DNA from: Streptomyces sp. NBC_01235 | GTDB taxonomy: Bacteria; Actinomycetota; Actinomycetes; Streptomycetales; Streptomycetaceae | Assembly (NCBI RefSeq): GCF_035989285.1 | Contig: NZ_CP108513.1 | Location: 7,068,001-7,132,000, forward strand | Direction of reading: 5' to 3' | Length of the DNA stretch: 64,000 nucleotides | In this document: one piece after another, positions 24,117 to 33,200 of the stretch | How positions within the stretch are numbered: position 1 is the first letter of the stretch | Layout of the letters: each line of letters opens with the position of its first letter | Notes under the pieces: model-generated | Seen by the model: the letters and a program-made list of their open reading frames with translations, nothing else | The model's database searches: none | What the model was told of the DNA's origin: nothing | Translations under genes and position numbers: made by a program

Positions 24117-25346
24117 ATGAGCTACAGCACGGCTGACTCCTTGCGCCACGTCACCCTCGACGATGTGCGCGGCGCCCAGAAGATGCTGTCGGGCGTGGCG
24201 CGGGTGACCGCGATGGAGGGCAGCAGGCACCTGACCCAGCTGGTCGGCGCGCCGGTCCACTTCAAGTGCGAGAACCTCCAGCGGACGGGATCGTTCAAGC
24301 TGCGCGGCGCGTACGTCCGGATCGCCGGGCTGTTGCCGGAGGAGCGGGCCGCCGGGGTCGTCGCGGCGAGCGCGGGCAACCACGCGCAGGGCGTGGCGCT
24401 GGCGTCGAGGGTGCTGGGTGTGCGGTCCACGGTGTTCATGCCCAAGGGCGCCCCGCTGCCGAAGATCAGCGCCACCCGCGAGTACGGCGCCGAGGTGCGC
24501 CTGCACGGTCAGGTGGTCGACGAGACGCTGGCCGCGGCGCAGGAGTACGCCGCCGAGACGGGCGCGGTGTTCATCCACCCCTTCGACCACCCCGACGTCA
24601 TCGCGGGGCAGGGCACGGTCGGTCTGGAGATCCTGGAGCAGTGCCCGGAGGTGCGCACGATCGTCGTCGGGATCGGCGGAGGTGGTCTGGCGGCGGGCAT
24701 AGCGGTCGCGGTGAAGGCGCTGCGGCCGGACGTGCGGATCGTCGGCGTGCAGGCGGCGGGGGCCGCGGCGTACCCGCCCTCGCTGGCGGCCGGGCGGCCG
24801 GTGTCGATCAGGAACCCGGCGACGATGGCCGACGGCATCAGGGTCGGCCGGCCCGGTGACGTGCCGTTCGGCATCATCGGCGAGCTGGTGGACGAGGTGC
24901 GCACGGTGACGGAGGACGAGTTGTCCACCGCGCTGCTGCTGTGCCTGGAGCGGGCCAAGCTGGTCGTCGAACCGGCCGGGGCGAGCCCGGTGGCCGCGCT
25001 GCTCAGCGACCCCGGCGCCTTCGAGGGCCCGGTCGTCGCGGTGCTGTCCGGTGGCAACGTCGATCCGGTGCTGATGCAGCGGGTGCTGCGGCACGGCATG
25101 GCGGCGCAGGGCCGCTACCTGGCCGTACGCCTGCGCCTGACGGACCGGCCGGGCGCCCTCGCCACGCTCCTCGGCGTGTTGTCAGTGGTCGACGCCAACG
25201 TTCTCGACGTGAGCCATGTGCGGACCGACCCCCGGCTCGGGCTGACCGAGGCGGAGGTCGAGCTGCACCTGGAGACGAAGGGGCCGGCGCACTGCGCCGA
25301 GGTCGGCCGGGCCCTGCGCGACGCCGGCTACATCGTCATCGACTGA
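24117..25346 (+). CDS. ilvA: Threonine ammonia-lyase with C-terminal ACT domain
   Basis: 409 residues. It converts threonine to 2-oxobutanoate and ammonia with PLP, for isoleucine synthesis or threonine breakdown. The PLP lysine is Lys61 in TGSFKLRGA; SAGNHAQG and the glycine loop VGIGGGGLAAG bind the cofactor phosphate and substrate. Residues about 330-409 (RYLAVRLRLTDRPGALATLL) form one ACT domain. The single ACT domain and length fit the TdcB/TdcB-like actinobacterial form. ATG at 24117. Confidence 0.92.
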   Translation: MSYSTADSLRHVTLDDVRGAQKMLSGVARVTAMEGSRHLTQLVGAPVHFKCENLQRTGSFKLRGAYVRIAGLLPEERAAGVVAASAGNHAQGVALASRVLGVRSTVFMPKGAPLPKISATREYGAEVRLHGQVVDETLAAAQEYAAETGAVFIHPFDHPDVIAGQGTVGLEILEQCPEVRTIVVGIGGGGLAAGIAVAVKALRPDVRIVGVQAAGAAAYPPSLAAGRPVSIRNPATMADGIRVGRPGDVPFGIIGELVDEVRTVTEDELSTALLLCLERAKLVVEPAGASPVAALLSDPGAFEGPVVAVLSGGNVDPVLMQRVLRHGMAAQGRYLAVRLRLTDRPGALATLLGVLSVVDANVLDVSHVRTDPRLGLTEAEVELHLETKGPAHCAEVGRALRDAGYIVID

Positions 25347-25391
25347 GGTCAGAGCCCTGTTCGTCACTCGTTCGAGTAAGTCCGTTGTGGG

Positions 25392-25407
25392 ACGCGATAC
25401 ATCGCGT
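25392..25407. promoter_or_regulatory. Palindrome upstream of the DrrA-type transporter operon
   Basis: ACGCGAT-AC-ATCGCGT, perfect seven-base arms, followed by TATGGT as a possible -10 (25409-25414), about 100 bases before the DrrA start. Form and place fit a TetR- or PadR-type operator. No regulator gene is adjacent. Confidence 0.55.
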
Positions 25408-25514
25408 TATGGTGTGTCTCATGCCCTCGCGCCGTTCACTCCTGACCCTGTCGGGCGGAACGAAAAGTACAAACCTAGGCTTTCCGAAGAATCCTCAACG
25501 ACGTGGAGACTCAT

Positions 25515-26519
25515 ATGCCAGGCGCCATCTACGCCGAAGGCCTGGTGAAGACCTTCGGCGACGTAAAGGCTCTGGACGGCGTCGACCTCGACGTCCCGGA
25601 GGGCACGGTCCTGGGCCTGCTCGGACCGAACGGCGCGGGCAAGACCACCGCGGTCCGCTGCCTGACCACCCTCCTGCGCCCCGACCGCGGCCGGGCCGTG
25701 GTCGCCGGCCTCGACGTGCTCAAACACCCCAACGAGGTACGCCGCTCGATCGGCCTGTCCGGCCAGTTCGCGGCAGTCGACGAATACCTCACCGGCCGCG
25801 AGAACCTCCAGATGGTCGGACAGCTCTACCAGATGAAGTCCGGCGCGGCGAAGGCCCGGGCCGCCGAACTTCTCGATCAGTTCGACCTCGCGGACGCCGC
25901 CGACCGCACCGCCAAGACCTACTCCGGAGGCATGCGCCGCCGCCTCGACCTGGCCGCGGCGCTGGTGGTCTCCCCGCCCGTGATGTTCATGGACGAGCCG
26001 ACGACCGGCCTCGACCCGCGCAACCGCCAACTGCTGTGGGACGTCATCAAGCGACTCGTCTCCGGCGGGACGACGTTGTTGCTGACCACCCAGTACCTCG
26101 AAGAGGCCGACCACCTCGCGCACGACATCGCGGTCGTCGACCACGGCCGCGTCATCGCCCGCGGCACCTCCGACCAGCTCAAGGCCCGCACCGGCGGCGA
26201 GCGGGTGGAGGTCGTGGTGCACAACCGCGAACACATCGCCACCGCCGCGGAGGTCCTGACCGGCTTCGGCAAGGGCGAGACCGCGGTCGAGCAGCACACC
26301 CGCAAGCTCACCGTGCCCGTCTCCGGCGGCGCCAAGCTCCTCGCCGAGGTCATCCGTGAACTCGACACCCGTGGCATAGAGATCGACGACATAGGCCTGC
26401 GCCGCCCCACCCTCGACGACGTCTTCCTGTCCCTGACCGGACACGTGGCCGAGACGAAGGCCGAGGACAACGAAAAGACCGCACCTGCCGGAAAGAGCGA
26501 GAGGGAAACCGTCAGATGA
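25515..26519 (+). CDS. DrrA-type ABC transporter ATPase
   Basis: 334 residues. Walker A GPNGAGKTT, Q-loop in SIGLSGQFAAVDEYLTGREN, signature SGGMRRRLD and Walker B VMFMDEPTTGLDPRNR are present. The C-terminal GIEIDDIGLRRPTLDDVFLS, LTGH is characteristic of the daunorubicin-resistance (DrrA) group, which drives drug or lipid export. ATG at 25515 with GGAG six bases upstream. The stop overlaps the next reading frame (ATGA), and a permease follows, so it is one operon. Substrate unknown. Confidence 0.92.
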   Translation: MPGAIYAEGLVKTFGDVKALDGVDLDVPEGTVLGLLGPNGAGKTTAVRCLTTLLRPDRGRAVVAGLDVLKHPNEVRRSIGLSGQFAAVDEYLTGRENLQMVGQLYQMKSGAAKARAAELLDQFDLADAADRTAKTYSGGMRRRLDLAAALVVSPPVMFMDEPTTGLDPRNRQLLWDVIKRLVSGGTTLLLTTQYLEEADHLAHDIAVVDHGRVIARGTSDQLKARTGGERVEVVVHNREHIATAAEVLTGFGKGETAVEQHTRKLTVPVSGGAKLLAEVIRELDTRGIEIDDIGLRRPTLDDVFLSLTGHVAETKAEDNEKTAPAGKSERETVR

Positions 26520-26728
26520 GTGCCGTCACCGACGCCGTACGCGGCGTGGCGCCCCCGCCCGCCCATCCGCTCGGGCAGTCCGTCCGCGACCCACTGGTCG
26601 TTGCAAAGCGCAACTTGATCCGGATGTCCCGGACCCCGAATCCTGTTCGCCCGTGTCGGTCAGGATTCATCATCTCGCCGCGCATCCGGGACCGGCGGCC
26701 CAACGCCTGGACGGAGCGTGTGAAGTGA
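26516..26728 (+). pseudogene. Truncated first ABC-2 permease (internal deletion)
   Basis: The frame starts in ATGA overlap with the DrrA stop. MSAVTDAVRGVAPPPAHPLG, QSVRDPLVVAKRNLIRMSRT matches the start of the intact permease that follows (DSLVIARRNLIRMSRIPEM). After residue 42 it diverges into RPCRSGFIISPRIRDRR and stops at 26728. All membrane helices are missing. The ATGA and GTGA overlaps on both sides suggest an originally three-gene operon with two permeases, the first having lost its middle. Confidence 0.65.
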
Positions 26729-27531
26729 GCGCCATGAACGATTCCCTGGTCATCGCCCGCAGGAATCTGATTCGCATGAGCCGGATTCCTGAGATGGTTA
26801 TTTTCGGGCTGATCCAGCCGGTGATGTTCGTGGTCCTGTTCACGTACGTCTTCGGCGGCTCGATGAACATCGGAGGCTCCACCAGTCCGGACGTCTACAA
26901 GAACTTCCTGATGGCCGGCATCTTCGCGCAGACCGTCACGTTCGCCACGGCCGGTGCCGGCGCGGGTATAGCCGACGACATGCACAAGGGCCTGATAGAC
27001 CGCTTCCGGTCACTGCCCATGGCGCGCGGGGCGGTGCTCACCGGCCGTACCCTCGCCGACCTGGTGCAGACGGCCCTGACCCTGGTCGTCCTGGCAGCCG
27101 TCGCGCTCCTGGTGGGCTGGCGTCCGGGCTCGGCGGAGCCCACCAACTTCGGCAAGGTCCTGGCCGCCTTCGGCCTGCTGCTCCTCCTCGGCTACGCCTT
27201 CACCTGGATCGGCGCCCTGATCGGCCTGTCGGTCCGTACGCCCGAGGCGGCCACCTCCGGCGGACTGATCTGGCTCTTCCCTGTGACGTTCATATCCAAC
27301 GCGTTCGTGGACTCCTCGCAGATGGCGTCCTGGCTGCAACCGATCGCCGAGTGGAACCCGTTCAGCGCCACCGTCCAGGCGTGCCGCAAGCTCTTCGGCG
27401 ACCCGGGAGTCTCACCGTCCGACGCGTGGCCGATGGCCCACCCCGTCTGGGCCTCGATCATCTACTCGGTCGTGATCATCGCGATCTTCCGCACGCTGGC
27501 GGTCCGCAAGTACCGCTCGACGACGGCATGA
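26725..27531 (+). CDS. DrrB-type ABC-2 transporter permease
   Basis: 268 residues from the GTG at 26725, which overlaps the preceding stop (GTGA); an ATG at 26734 gives 265. Six membrane helices are expected: MVIFGLIQPVMFVVLFTYVF, the NFLMAGIFAQTVTFA region, LVQTALTLVVLAAVALLVGW, VLAAFGLLLLLGYAFTWIGA, GGLIWLFPVTFISNAFV and IIYSVVIIAIFRTLAVRKY. The motif FRSLPMARGAVLTGRTLADL is typical of ABC-2/DrrB proteins. It pairs with the DrrA-type ATPase. Confidence 0.9.
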   Translation: MSAMNDSLVIARRNLIRMSRIPEMVIFGLIQPVMFVVLFTYVFGGSMNIGGSTSPDVYKNFLMAGIFAQTVTFATAGAGAGIADDMHKGLIDRFRSLPMARGAVLTGRTLADLVQTALTLVVLAAVALLVGWRPGSAEPTNFGKVLAAFGLLLLLGYAFTWIGALIGLSVRTPEAATSGGLIWLFPVTFISNAFVDSSQMASWLQPIAEWNPFSATVQACRKLFGDPGVSPSDAWPMAHPVWASIIYSVVIIAIFRTLAVRKYRSTTA

Positions 27532-27536
27532 CGAAA

Positions 27537-27563
27537 CCCCCGGCGCTCTGGGGGCGCCGGGGG
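27537..27563. terminator. Bidirectional terminator between permease and greA
   Basis: CCCCCGGCGC (27537-27546) with GCGCCGGGGG (27554-27563), perfect ten-base stem and seven-base loop. It serves the convergent DrrAB-type operon and greA. Confidence 0.75.
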
Positions 27564-27614
27564 CTCGTCCGGAAGTCCGGGAACAGGAAAGTCCAGAAGT
27601 CCAGGAAGGGGGGC

Positions 27615-28115
27615 TCAGCCGCTGTAGGGCTCGGCCTTGAGGATGCGCACGGAGGCCTTCTTGCCGTTCGGCAGCTCGTACTCCGCGTCCTCGCCGACCT
27701 TGTGACCGATCACGCCGGTGCCCAGGGGGGACTGCGGCGAGTAGGTCTCGATGTCGGAGCTCGCGTACTCGCGCGAGGCGAGCAGGAACGTCGTGGTGTC
27801 GTCCTCGTCACCGTCGAAGGCGATCGTCACGACCATGCCGGGCGCCACCGCGCCGTCCGTGGAAGCGGGAGCCTCGCCGACCTTGGCGTTCTCGAGAAGC
27901 TGGGTCAGCTGGCGCACACGGAGCTCCTGCTTGCCCTGCTCCTCCTTGGCCGCGTGGTACCCACCGTTCTCGCGCAGGTCCCCCTCCTCGCGCGCGGCGG
28001 CGATCTTGGTGGCGATCTCCGTGCGCGCAGGACCAGTAAGGTACTCAAGCTCGACCTTGAGCTTGTTGTACGCCTCCTGGGTCAGCCAGGTGACGGACTC
28101 GCTGGTCTGGGTCAC
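27615..28115 (-). CDS. greA: Transcription elongation factor GreA
   Basis: 166 residues. It rescues backtracked RNA polymerase by stimulating transcript cleavage. The N-terminal coiled coil has the acidic tip AREEGDLRENGGYHAAKEEQ with the conserved Asp and Glu that coordinate magnesium. The C-terminal FKBP-like domain ends SPLGTGVIGHKVGEDAEYEL. The GTG at 28115 has GAGGAG a few bases upstream. Essential housekeeping gene. Confidence 0.94.
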   Translation of the reverse strand: MTQTSESVTWLTQEAYNKLKVELEYLTGPARTEIATKIAAAREEGDLRENGGYHAAKEEQGKQELRVRQLTQLLENAKVGEAPASTDGAVAPGMVVTIAFDGDEDDTTTFLLASREYASSDIETYSPQSPLGTGVIGHKVGEDAEYELPNGKKASVRILKAEPYSG

Positions 28116-28276
28116 AGGTGCTCCTCGTCGGTACTGGGAATACAAAGCATCGCCCTACCCAGAAGCATGTTCCTCAGGTGATGGGCGAAACCACGAGCCT
28201 AACAATTCAGTGGCCGAAGGGGGAGGACATAAGCCATCAGAATTACGTCAACGCAGGTCAGCGTGCATGTATTGCG

Positions 28277-28678
28277 TCAGCCGGCGTGACAGCCGAGCAG
28301 CTCCGCCGTGGTGCCCCTCGCCGTCGTACGCAGCGTGACCACCTTGTCGATGCGCGTGTCCGCACCGGAGAAGCGGAAGTCCGCCCGGCCCACCTCGGCA
28401 CCGTTGGCGGCCTGCGAGCGGACCGTGCAGTAACCGCTCGCACCCGAGTCCTTGCGGACCTCCAGGTGGAGCTCGACCGCCTGGTCCGAGGTGGCCTTGA
28501 AGGTGATGACCTCGGCGCTGATCTTGTTCTGGCCGACGTAGTGGTAGGCGAAGTACCCCGTCAGCGCGAGCAGCAACGCGCCCAGCACAGCACCGGTGAT
28601 CTTGAGTTTGTGGTCGGCGCGCTCGTCCGAGGAACGCCCGTAGCGGCCCTCGGGCAGTCGCGTGCTCGCCGTACTCAT
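28277..28678 (-). CDS. DUF4307 membrane protein
   Basis: 133 residues. N-terminal cytosolic tail, one helix (ITGAVLGALLLALTGYFAYH), then an extracellular beta domain (ISAEVITFKATSDQAVELHL; CTVRSQAANGAEVGRADFRF) with two cysteines (SGYCTV and LLGCHAG). The family is actinobacterial, and its place next to greA and mca is, as I recall, conserved. Function unknown. Divergent from mca. Confidence 0.88.
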   Translation of the reverse strand: MSTASTRLPEGRYGRSSDERADHKLKITGAVLGALLLALTGYFAYHYVGQNKISAEVITFKATSDQAVELHLEVRKDSGASGYCTVRSQAANGAEVGRADFRFSGADTRIDKVVTLRTTARGTTAELLGCHAG

Positions 28679-28695
28679 GATCGTCCTCCCGGCGC

Positions 28696-28721
28696 GGAAT
28701 TATTCGCCCCCCGATTCGGTC
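28696..28721 (+). promoter_or_regulatory. Near-match SigR-type promoter of mca
   Basis: GGAAT (28696-28700), 18-base spacer, then GTC instead of GTT (28719-28721). Mca is a known member of the SigR regulon in Streptomyces, so this is a plausible weak promoter, starting near 28729. Confidence 0.45.
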
Positions 28722-28782
28722 ACTATAGAAGCCTGCGATCGCGCCGGTTCACACCGGGCGCCGACTTACCGAGGATTGAGTC

Positions 28783-29664
28783 TTGACTGACCAGCTACGA
28801 CTGATGGCCGTCCACGCGCACCCCGACGACGAGTCGAGCAAGGGCGCGGCCACCATGGCGAAGTACGTGTCCGAGGGGGTGGACGTGCTGGTCGTGACCT
28901 GCACGGGCGGGGAGCGCGGCTCCATCCTCAATCCCAAGCTTCAGGGCGACAAGTACATCGAGGAGCACATCCACGAGGTACGCAAGAAGGAGATGGACGA
29001 GGCCCGCGAGATCCTCGGCGTCCGGCAGGAGTGGCTCGGCTTCGTCGACTCCGGCCTGCCCGAGGGCGACCCGCTGCCGCCGCTCCCCGAGGGCTGCTTC
29101 GCTCTGGAGGACGTCGACAAGGCGGCCGGCGAGCTGGTGAAGCAGATCCGCTCCTTCCGTCCCCAGGCGATCACCACCTACGACGAGAACGGCGGCTACC
29201 CGCACCCCGACCACATCATGACCCACAAGATCTCGATGGTGGCCTTCGAAGGCGCGGACGACGCCGAGAAGTACCCCGAGGACGAGTACGGGCCCGCCTA
29301 CCGGCCTCTGAAGCTGTACTACAACCAGGGCTTCAACCGCCCCCGCACCGAGGCGCTGCACCAGGCGCTGCTCGACCGCGGCCTGGAGTCCCCCTACGGG
29401 GAGTGGCTCAAGCGCTGGGAGGAGTCCGGCCACATGGAGCGCACGCTCACCACGCATGTTCCGTGCGCCGACTTCTACGAGATCCGTGACAAGGCGCTGA
29501 TCGCCCACGCCACGCAGATCGACCCCGACGGCGGCTGGTTCCGGGTGCCGATGGAGGTCCAGAGGGAGGTCTGGCCCACGGAGGAGTACGAGCTCGCGAA
29601 GTCCCGCGTCGATACCTCCCTCCCCGAGGACGACCTCTTTGCGGGCATCCGCGACAATGCCTGA
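28783..29664 (+). CDS. mca: Mycothiol S-conjugate amidase
   Basis: 293 residues. It cleaves mycothiol adducts of electrophiles so that the mercapturic acid can be exported. The zinc site is seen in AVHAHPDDESSKGAATMAKY and in GGYPHPDHIMTH. The N-terminal pattern SKGAATMAKYVSEG and the ERGSILNPKLQGDKYI block distinguish Mca from the related deacetylase MshB. The start is the TTG at 28783 with GAGG eight bases upstream. The next gene overlaps its end. Confidence 0.93.
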   Translation: MTDQLRLMAVHAHPDDESSKGAATMAKYVSEGVDVLVVTCTGGERGSILNPKLQGDKYIEEHIHEVRKKEMDEAREILGVRQEWLGFVDSGLPEGDPLPPLPEGCFALEDVDKAAGELVKQIRSFRPQAITTYDENGGYPHPDHIMTHKISMVAFEGADDAEKYPEDEYGPAYRPLKLYYNQGFNRPRTEALHQALLDRGLESPYGEWLKRWEESGHMERTLTTHVPCADFYEIRDKALIAHATQIDPDGGWFRVPMEVQREVWPTEEYELAKSRVDTSLPEDDLFAGIRDNA

Positions 29665-29908
29665 CATGAGCGCAAGCGTGAGCCTGGCAATGACGCACCT
29701 CGTCCCCCTCGCCAAGGAGGTCGACGAGAACAAGGTCACTCCCGGTGTCCTCGGCTTCATCGTCTTCGCGGCGATGGCGGTGGCGGTGTGGGGCCTGATG
29801 AAGTCCATGAGCAAGCACATGGGCAAGGTCGACTTCAAGGAGCCCGCGGACACGGAGGAAGCCTCCGGCAAGGGCACCCCGGAGAAGGCCTCACCCGCGA
29901 AGGGCTGA
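29657..29908 (+). CDS. Small membrane protein downstream of mca
   Basis: 83 residues from the ATG at 29657, overlapping the mca stop by eight bases; an ATG at 29666 (MSASVSLAMTHL) is equally possible. One helix (VLGFIVFAAMAVAVWGLMKS) then a basic/acidic tail (HMGKVDFKEPADTEEASGKG). Coupled to mca, so co-expressed; function unknown. Confidence 0.8.
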   Translation: MPDMSASVSLAMTHLVPLAKEVDENKVTPGVLGFIVFAAMAVAVWGLMKSMSKHMGKVDFKEPADTEEASGKGTPEKASPAKG

Positions 29909-30114
29909 ACGCCCGGCGGCGGCACCGACGGCCGTGACGCTTCACGGACGCACCGACGACCGTGGCGCCTCACGGACCGGCGGTGACCGCGCCGACGTCG
30001 GCGCGCGCCGCCGGCCACGTCACCGCGCGTGGCCGGCAGGCGACAGCCGCAGGTGGGTCGGGTCGGGCGCCGTGAACAGGAGCCCGGCCCAGGGTGAGGC
30101 GCTCGTCGACCACC
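29909..30114 (+). other. Intergenic stretch before the tandem repeats
   Basis: About 200 bases with no credible gene. It has short direct repeats (ACGGACGCACCGACG; ACGGACCGGCGG), no obvious promoter, and leads into the 17-bp tandem repeats. Confidence 0.45.
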
Positions 30115-30255
30115 CGGGGACCGCCCCGCGTCGGGGACTGCCCCTGTGTCGGGGACCGTCCTGTGTCGGGGACCGTCCTGTGTCGGGGACGGCCCTGTGT
30201 CGGGGACCGTCCTGTGTCGGGGACCGCCCCGTGTCGGGGACCGCCCCGCGTCGGG
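30115..30255 (+). repeat. 17-bp tandem repeat, eight units
   Basis: Eight head-to-tail units of CGGGGACCGTCCTGTGT with small changes (CCGTCCT, CCGCCCC or CGGCCCT in the middle; one unit of 18 bases), starting at 30115. No spacers, so not a CRISPR array. It lies just past the 3' end of the STAND ATPase gene and ends in CGGG. Confidence 0.85.
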
Positions 30256-30284
30256 AAGCGCAGGGCGGGTTCGGCCCGGTGACC

Positions 30285-33200
30285 TCACCCTTCCGCTGTC
30301 CCGTCCTCTGTCGTCACCGGCACTCCCATCACTTCCCGCGCGTGTCGGCCGGGCACCATCCCCAAACGCCAGGCCTGCCAGCCCGCGTCCAGGTTCACGC
30401 CCCTCTCCAGCAGCAGCGCGTAGGCCTTCGCGCACTCGTCCAGCGCCCCGTCGCGGGACGGATGGCCGTCGCGTGCCAGCTGGGACAGTTCCTCCTGGGC
30501 CACCGCCGTGCCCACCTCGACGCCGCCCGGGGCCGCGTACGGCAGGAGGGTGCAGCGCAGGAAACGGGACCAGTCCTCGCCGCGGCGGTCGCCGTACGAC
30601 GCGAAGAGGGCCGTCGCCTCCTCGCACAGCGCCAGGGCCGCCTGTGTACGGGCGTTGCCCGCGTCGACGATCGCGAGTTCCAGGCAGGTCCAGGCCTCGC
30701 CGTGGGCGACACCGATGCGCTGGAAGTCGGCACGGGCGTCGACCAGGAGCTGGCGGGCGAAGCCGGAGTTGCGCAGCGACCCCGTCTGGGCGGCGCGCTG
30801 GTCGCGGGTCACCCGCGCCGAGTGGTGGCGGGCGCAGGCCAGGCCGTAGACGTCCCGCATCCGGGAGAAGAGGGAGCGGGAGCGTTCCAGCTCGCGGACC
30901 GCGTGGTCCAGGTCGCCCGTCTCCTCCAGGGCCAGGCCCAGGTAGTAGACCGTCCACGCCTCGCCGCGCGCGTCCTCGTTGTCCCGGTGCCGGGCCGCCG
31001 CCCGGCGCAGGTCCTCCGCTGCCGGGCCGGGGTCTCCTGCGATGAGACGGGCCCGGGCCAGCTGGGTCAGGGCCCAGGCCTCGCCGCGGGCGTCGCGGGT
31101 GCGGCCGTACAGTTCCAGGGCCCGTCGCAGGTCGGCTTCGGCCCGGTCGGCGTCGCCGCGGCGCAGGTTCAGCTGGCCCAGCTGGAAGTGCGCCCACGCC
31201 TCACCGTGCACGGAGCCGCCCTCGCGGTGCAGGACCAGGGAGCGGGTCAGCAGGACCAGGGCCTCCGCCAGGTGCGCCCTGTCCCGTTCCACCGCCGCCA
31301 GCGCGTGCATCGTCCAGGCGCGGTCCGTGGCCAGCGCGGGCGCGGCCTGGAGGTCCATCGCCTCCCGCAGCTTCGCCGCCGCCTCCGTGAGCTGGCCCTG
31401 GTGGTGCAGGGTGATGCCCAGCGAGCACAGGGCGCGCGCCGCGCCCGCGTCGTGGTGGGCCTGGAGATAGAGGTCGACGACCGAACTGAGCGTCGTACGG
31501 GCCTTGTCGAGCTCGCCCAGCTGACGGGCCGCGATGCCCGTGCGCCACTGCACGGACCGCACCAGCAGGTCCTGGCCGACCGACTGTGCCAGCTCGCTGA
31601 TCTCACCGAGCCGGTAGAGGTCGCCGCGCAGCAGGCAGTAGTCGCACAGCGCGCCCAGCAGGCTCAGTACGGCGTTCTGGTCGACGCCCTCCGCGTGCCG
31701 CAGCGTCGCCGTGATGAAGCTCGACTCGTCGTCCAGCCAGCGCAGCGCCTCGTCCAGGGAGGTGAAGCCGTGCGGGGTGAACCGGTCCGAGCGGGTCGAC
31801 ATGTTGCCGTCGACCAGGCGCAGTACGGAGTCGGCGAGCTCGGCGTAGCTGACGAGGAGACGTTCCTGGGCCGCCGCGCGCTCGGTCTGCTCCTCCTCGT
31901 CCAGCAGGCGGGCCTGGGCGAAGGCGCGGACCAGGTCGTGCAGGCGGTAGCGGTCGCCGCGGACGTGGTCGACCAGGCCGGCGTCGGCGAGGGCGGTGAG
32001 ATGGCGGGTCGCCTCCGCCCGGTCCGTGGCGAGCAGCGCGGCGGCTGCCGCCGCGCCGAGGGAGGCCCGGCCGGCCAGCGCGAGACGGCGCAGCAGCCGC
32101 CGCGTCACCTCCGGCTGGTCGGTGTAGCGCAGCCACAGCGCGCGCTCGACCGGCCCCACCGGGCCGTACGCCCCCAGGTCCGCCGCCAGGGCGCGCGGCG
32201 AGCGCGGACCCAGCGAGGAGCCCACGACCCGCAGCGCCAGCGGCAGCCCACCGCACAACTCCGTGATGCGGTCGGCGGATTCGGCGTCGTAGGGGCCCGA
32301 GGCGTCCTGCGCCGCCGCGCCCAGCAGCTCCTCCGCGCCCGCCGCCTCCAGGGGCCGCACCGCCAGCTCGTGCACCCACGCGGACAGCTCGGCCGGGAGG
32401 CTCAGCGGGGCCCGGGCGGTGACCAGGACGAGGCTGTCGGAACGTTCCGGGACCAGCGCGCGGACCTGCTCGGGGTCCGAGGCGTCGTCCAGGATCACCG
32501 TGACCGGCAGGCCGGTCAGGTGCTGGTGGTACAGCTCGCTGAGCCGCTTGACCTGCTGGTCCGCCGACGAGCGCTCACGGAAGAGGAGCTGCTCGCGGGG
32601 CGCGCCGAGCCGGTTCAGCAGGTGCAGCAGGGCGTCCCGGGTGGGCAGCGGCGCCTCCTCCGCGCTGTCGCCGCGCAGGTCCACCACGCAGGCGCCGCGG
32701 AACTGGTCCCGCAGATCGTGCGCGGCCCGCACCGCGAGGGTGGTACGGCCGCTGCCGGGGGCGCCGTGCAGCATTACCACGGTGGGCTGGGTCTGCGTAC
32801 TGGCCCGCGCCGCATGCACCCACTGCCGGATCTGCGCCAGTTCCGCCCGCCGCCCCGCGAACGGCCCCGCGGTCTCCGGCAGTTGGGCGAACGACTGCCC
32901 CAGCACCGTCCGCCCGCGCGCCGCCGCGCTCTTGTCCGCGCCCCTGAGCTGCGGCCCCGGAGTCTTCTTCGGCCCGGTCGTCGCGCTCAGCACCCGCTGC
33001 TGGTCCAGGTACGGCCGGATGCCCCGCACCTCCAGCGCCGTGAGCCACTGAAGCCGCAGCTGCTCGGCGCCGCCGGGCTGCCCGGCCTCGCCGGCCCGGT
33101 GGTGCGCGGCCGGCAGATGCGCCCCCGCCACCTTCACGACGGTCGCCGCCGCCCCGACGACCCCGACGGTCACCCCGGCCCCGAGGGCCGTACCCTGACC

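Noticed and set aside
30115..30255. Possible CRISPR array
   Set aside because: 17-bp units are head to tail without spacers, and no cas genes are near.
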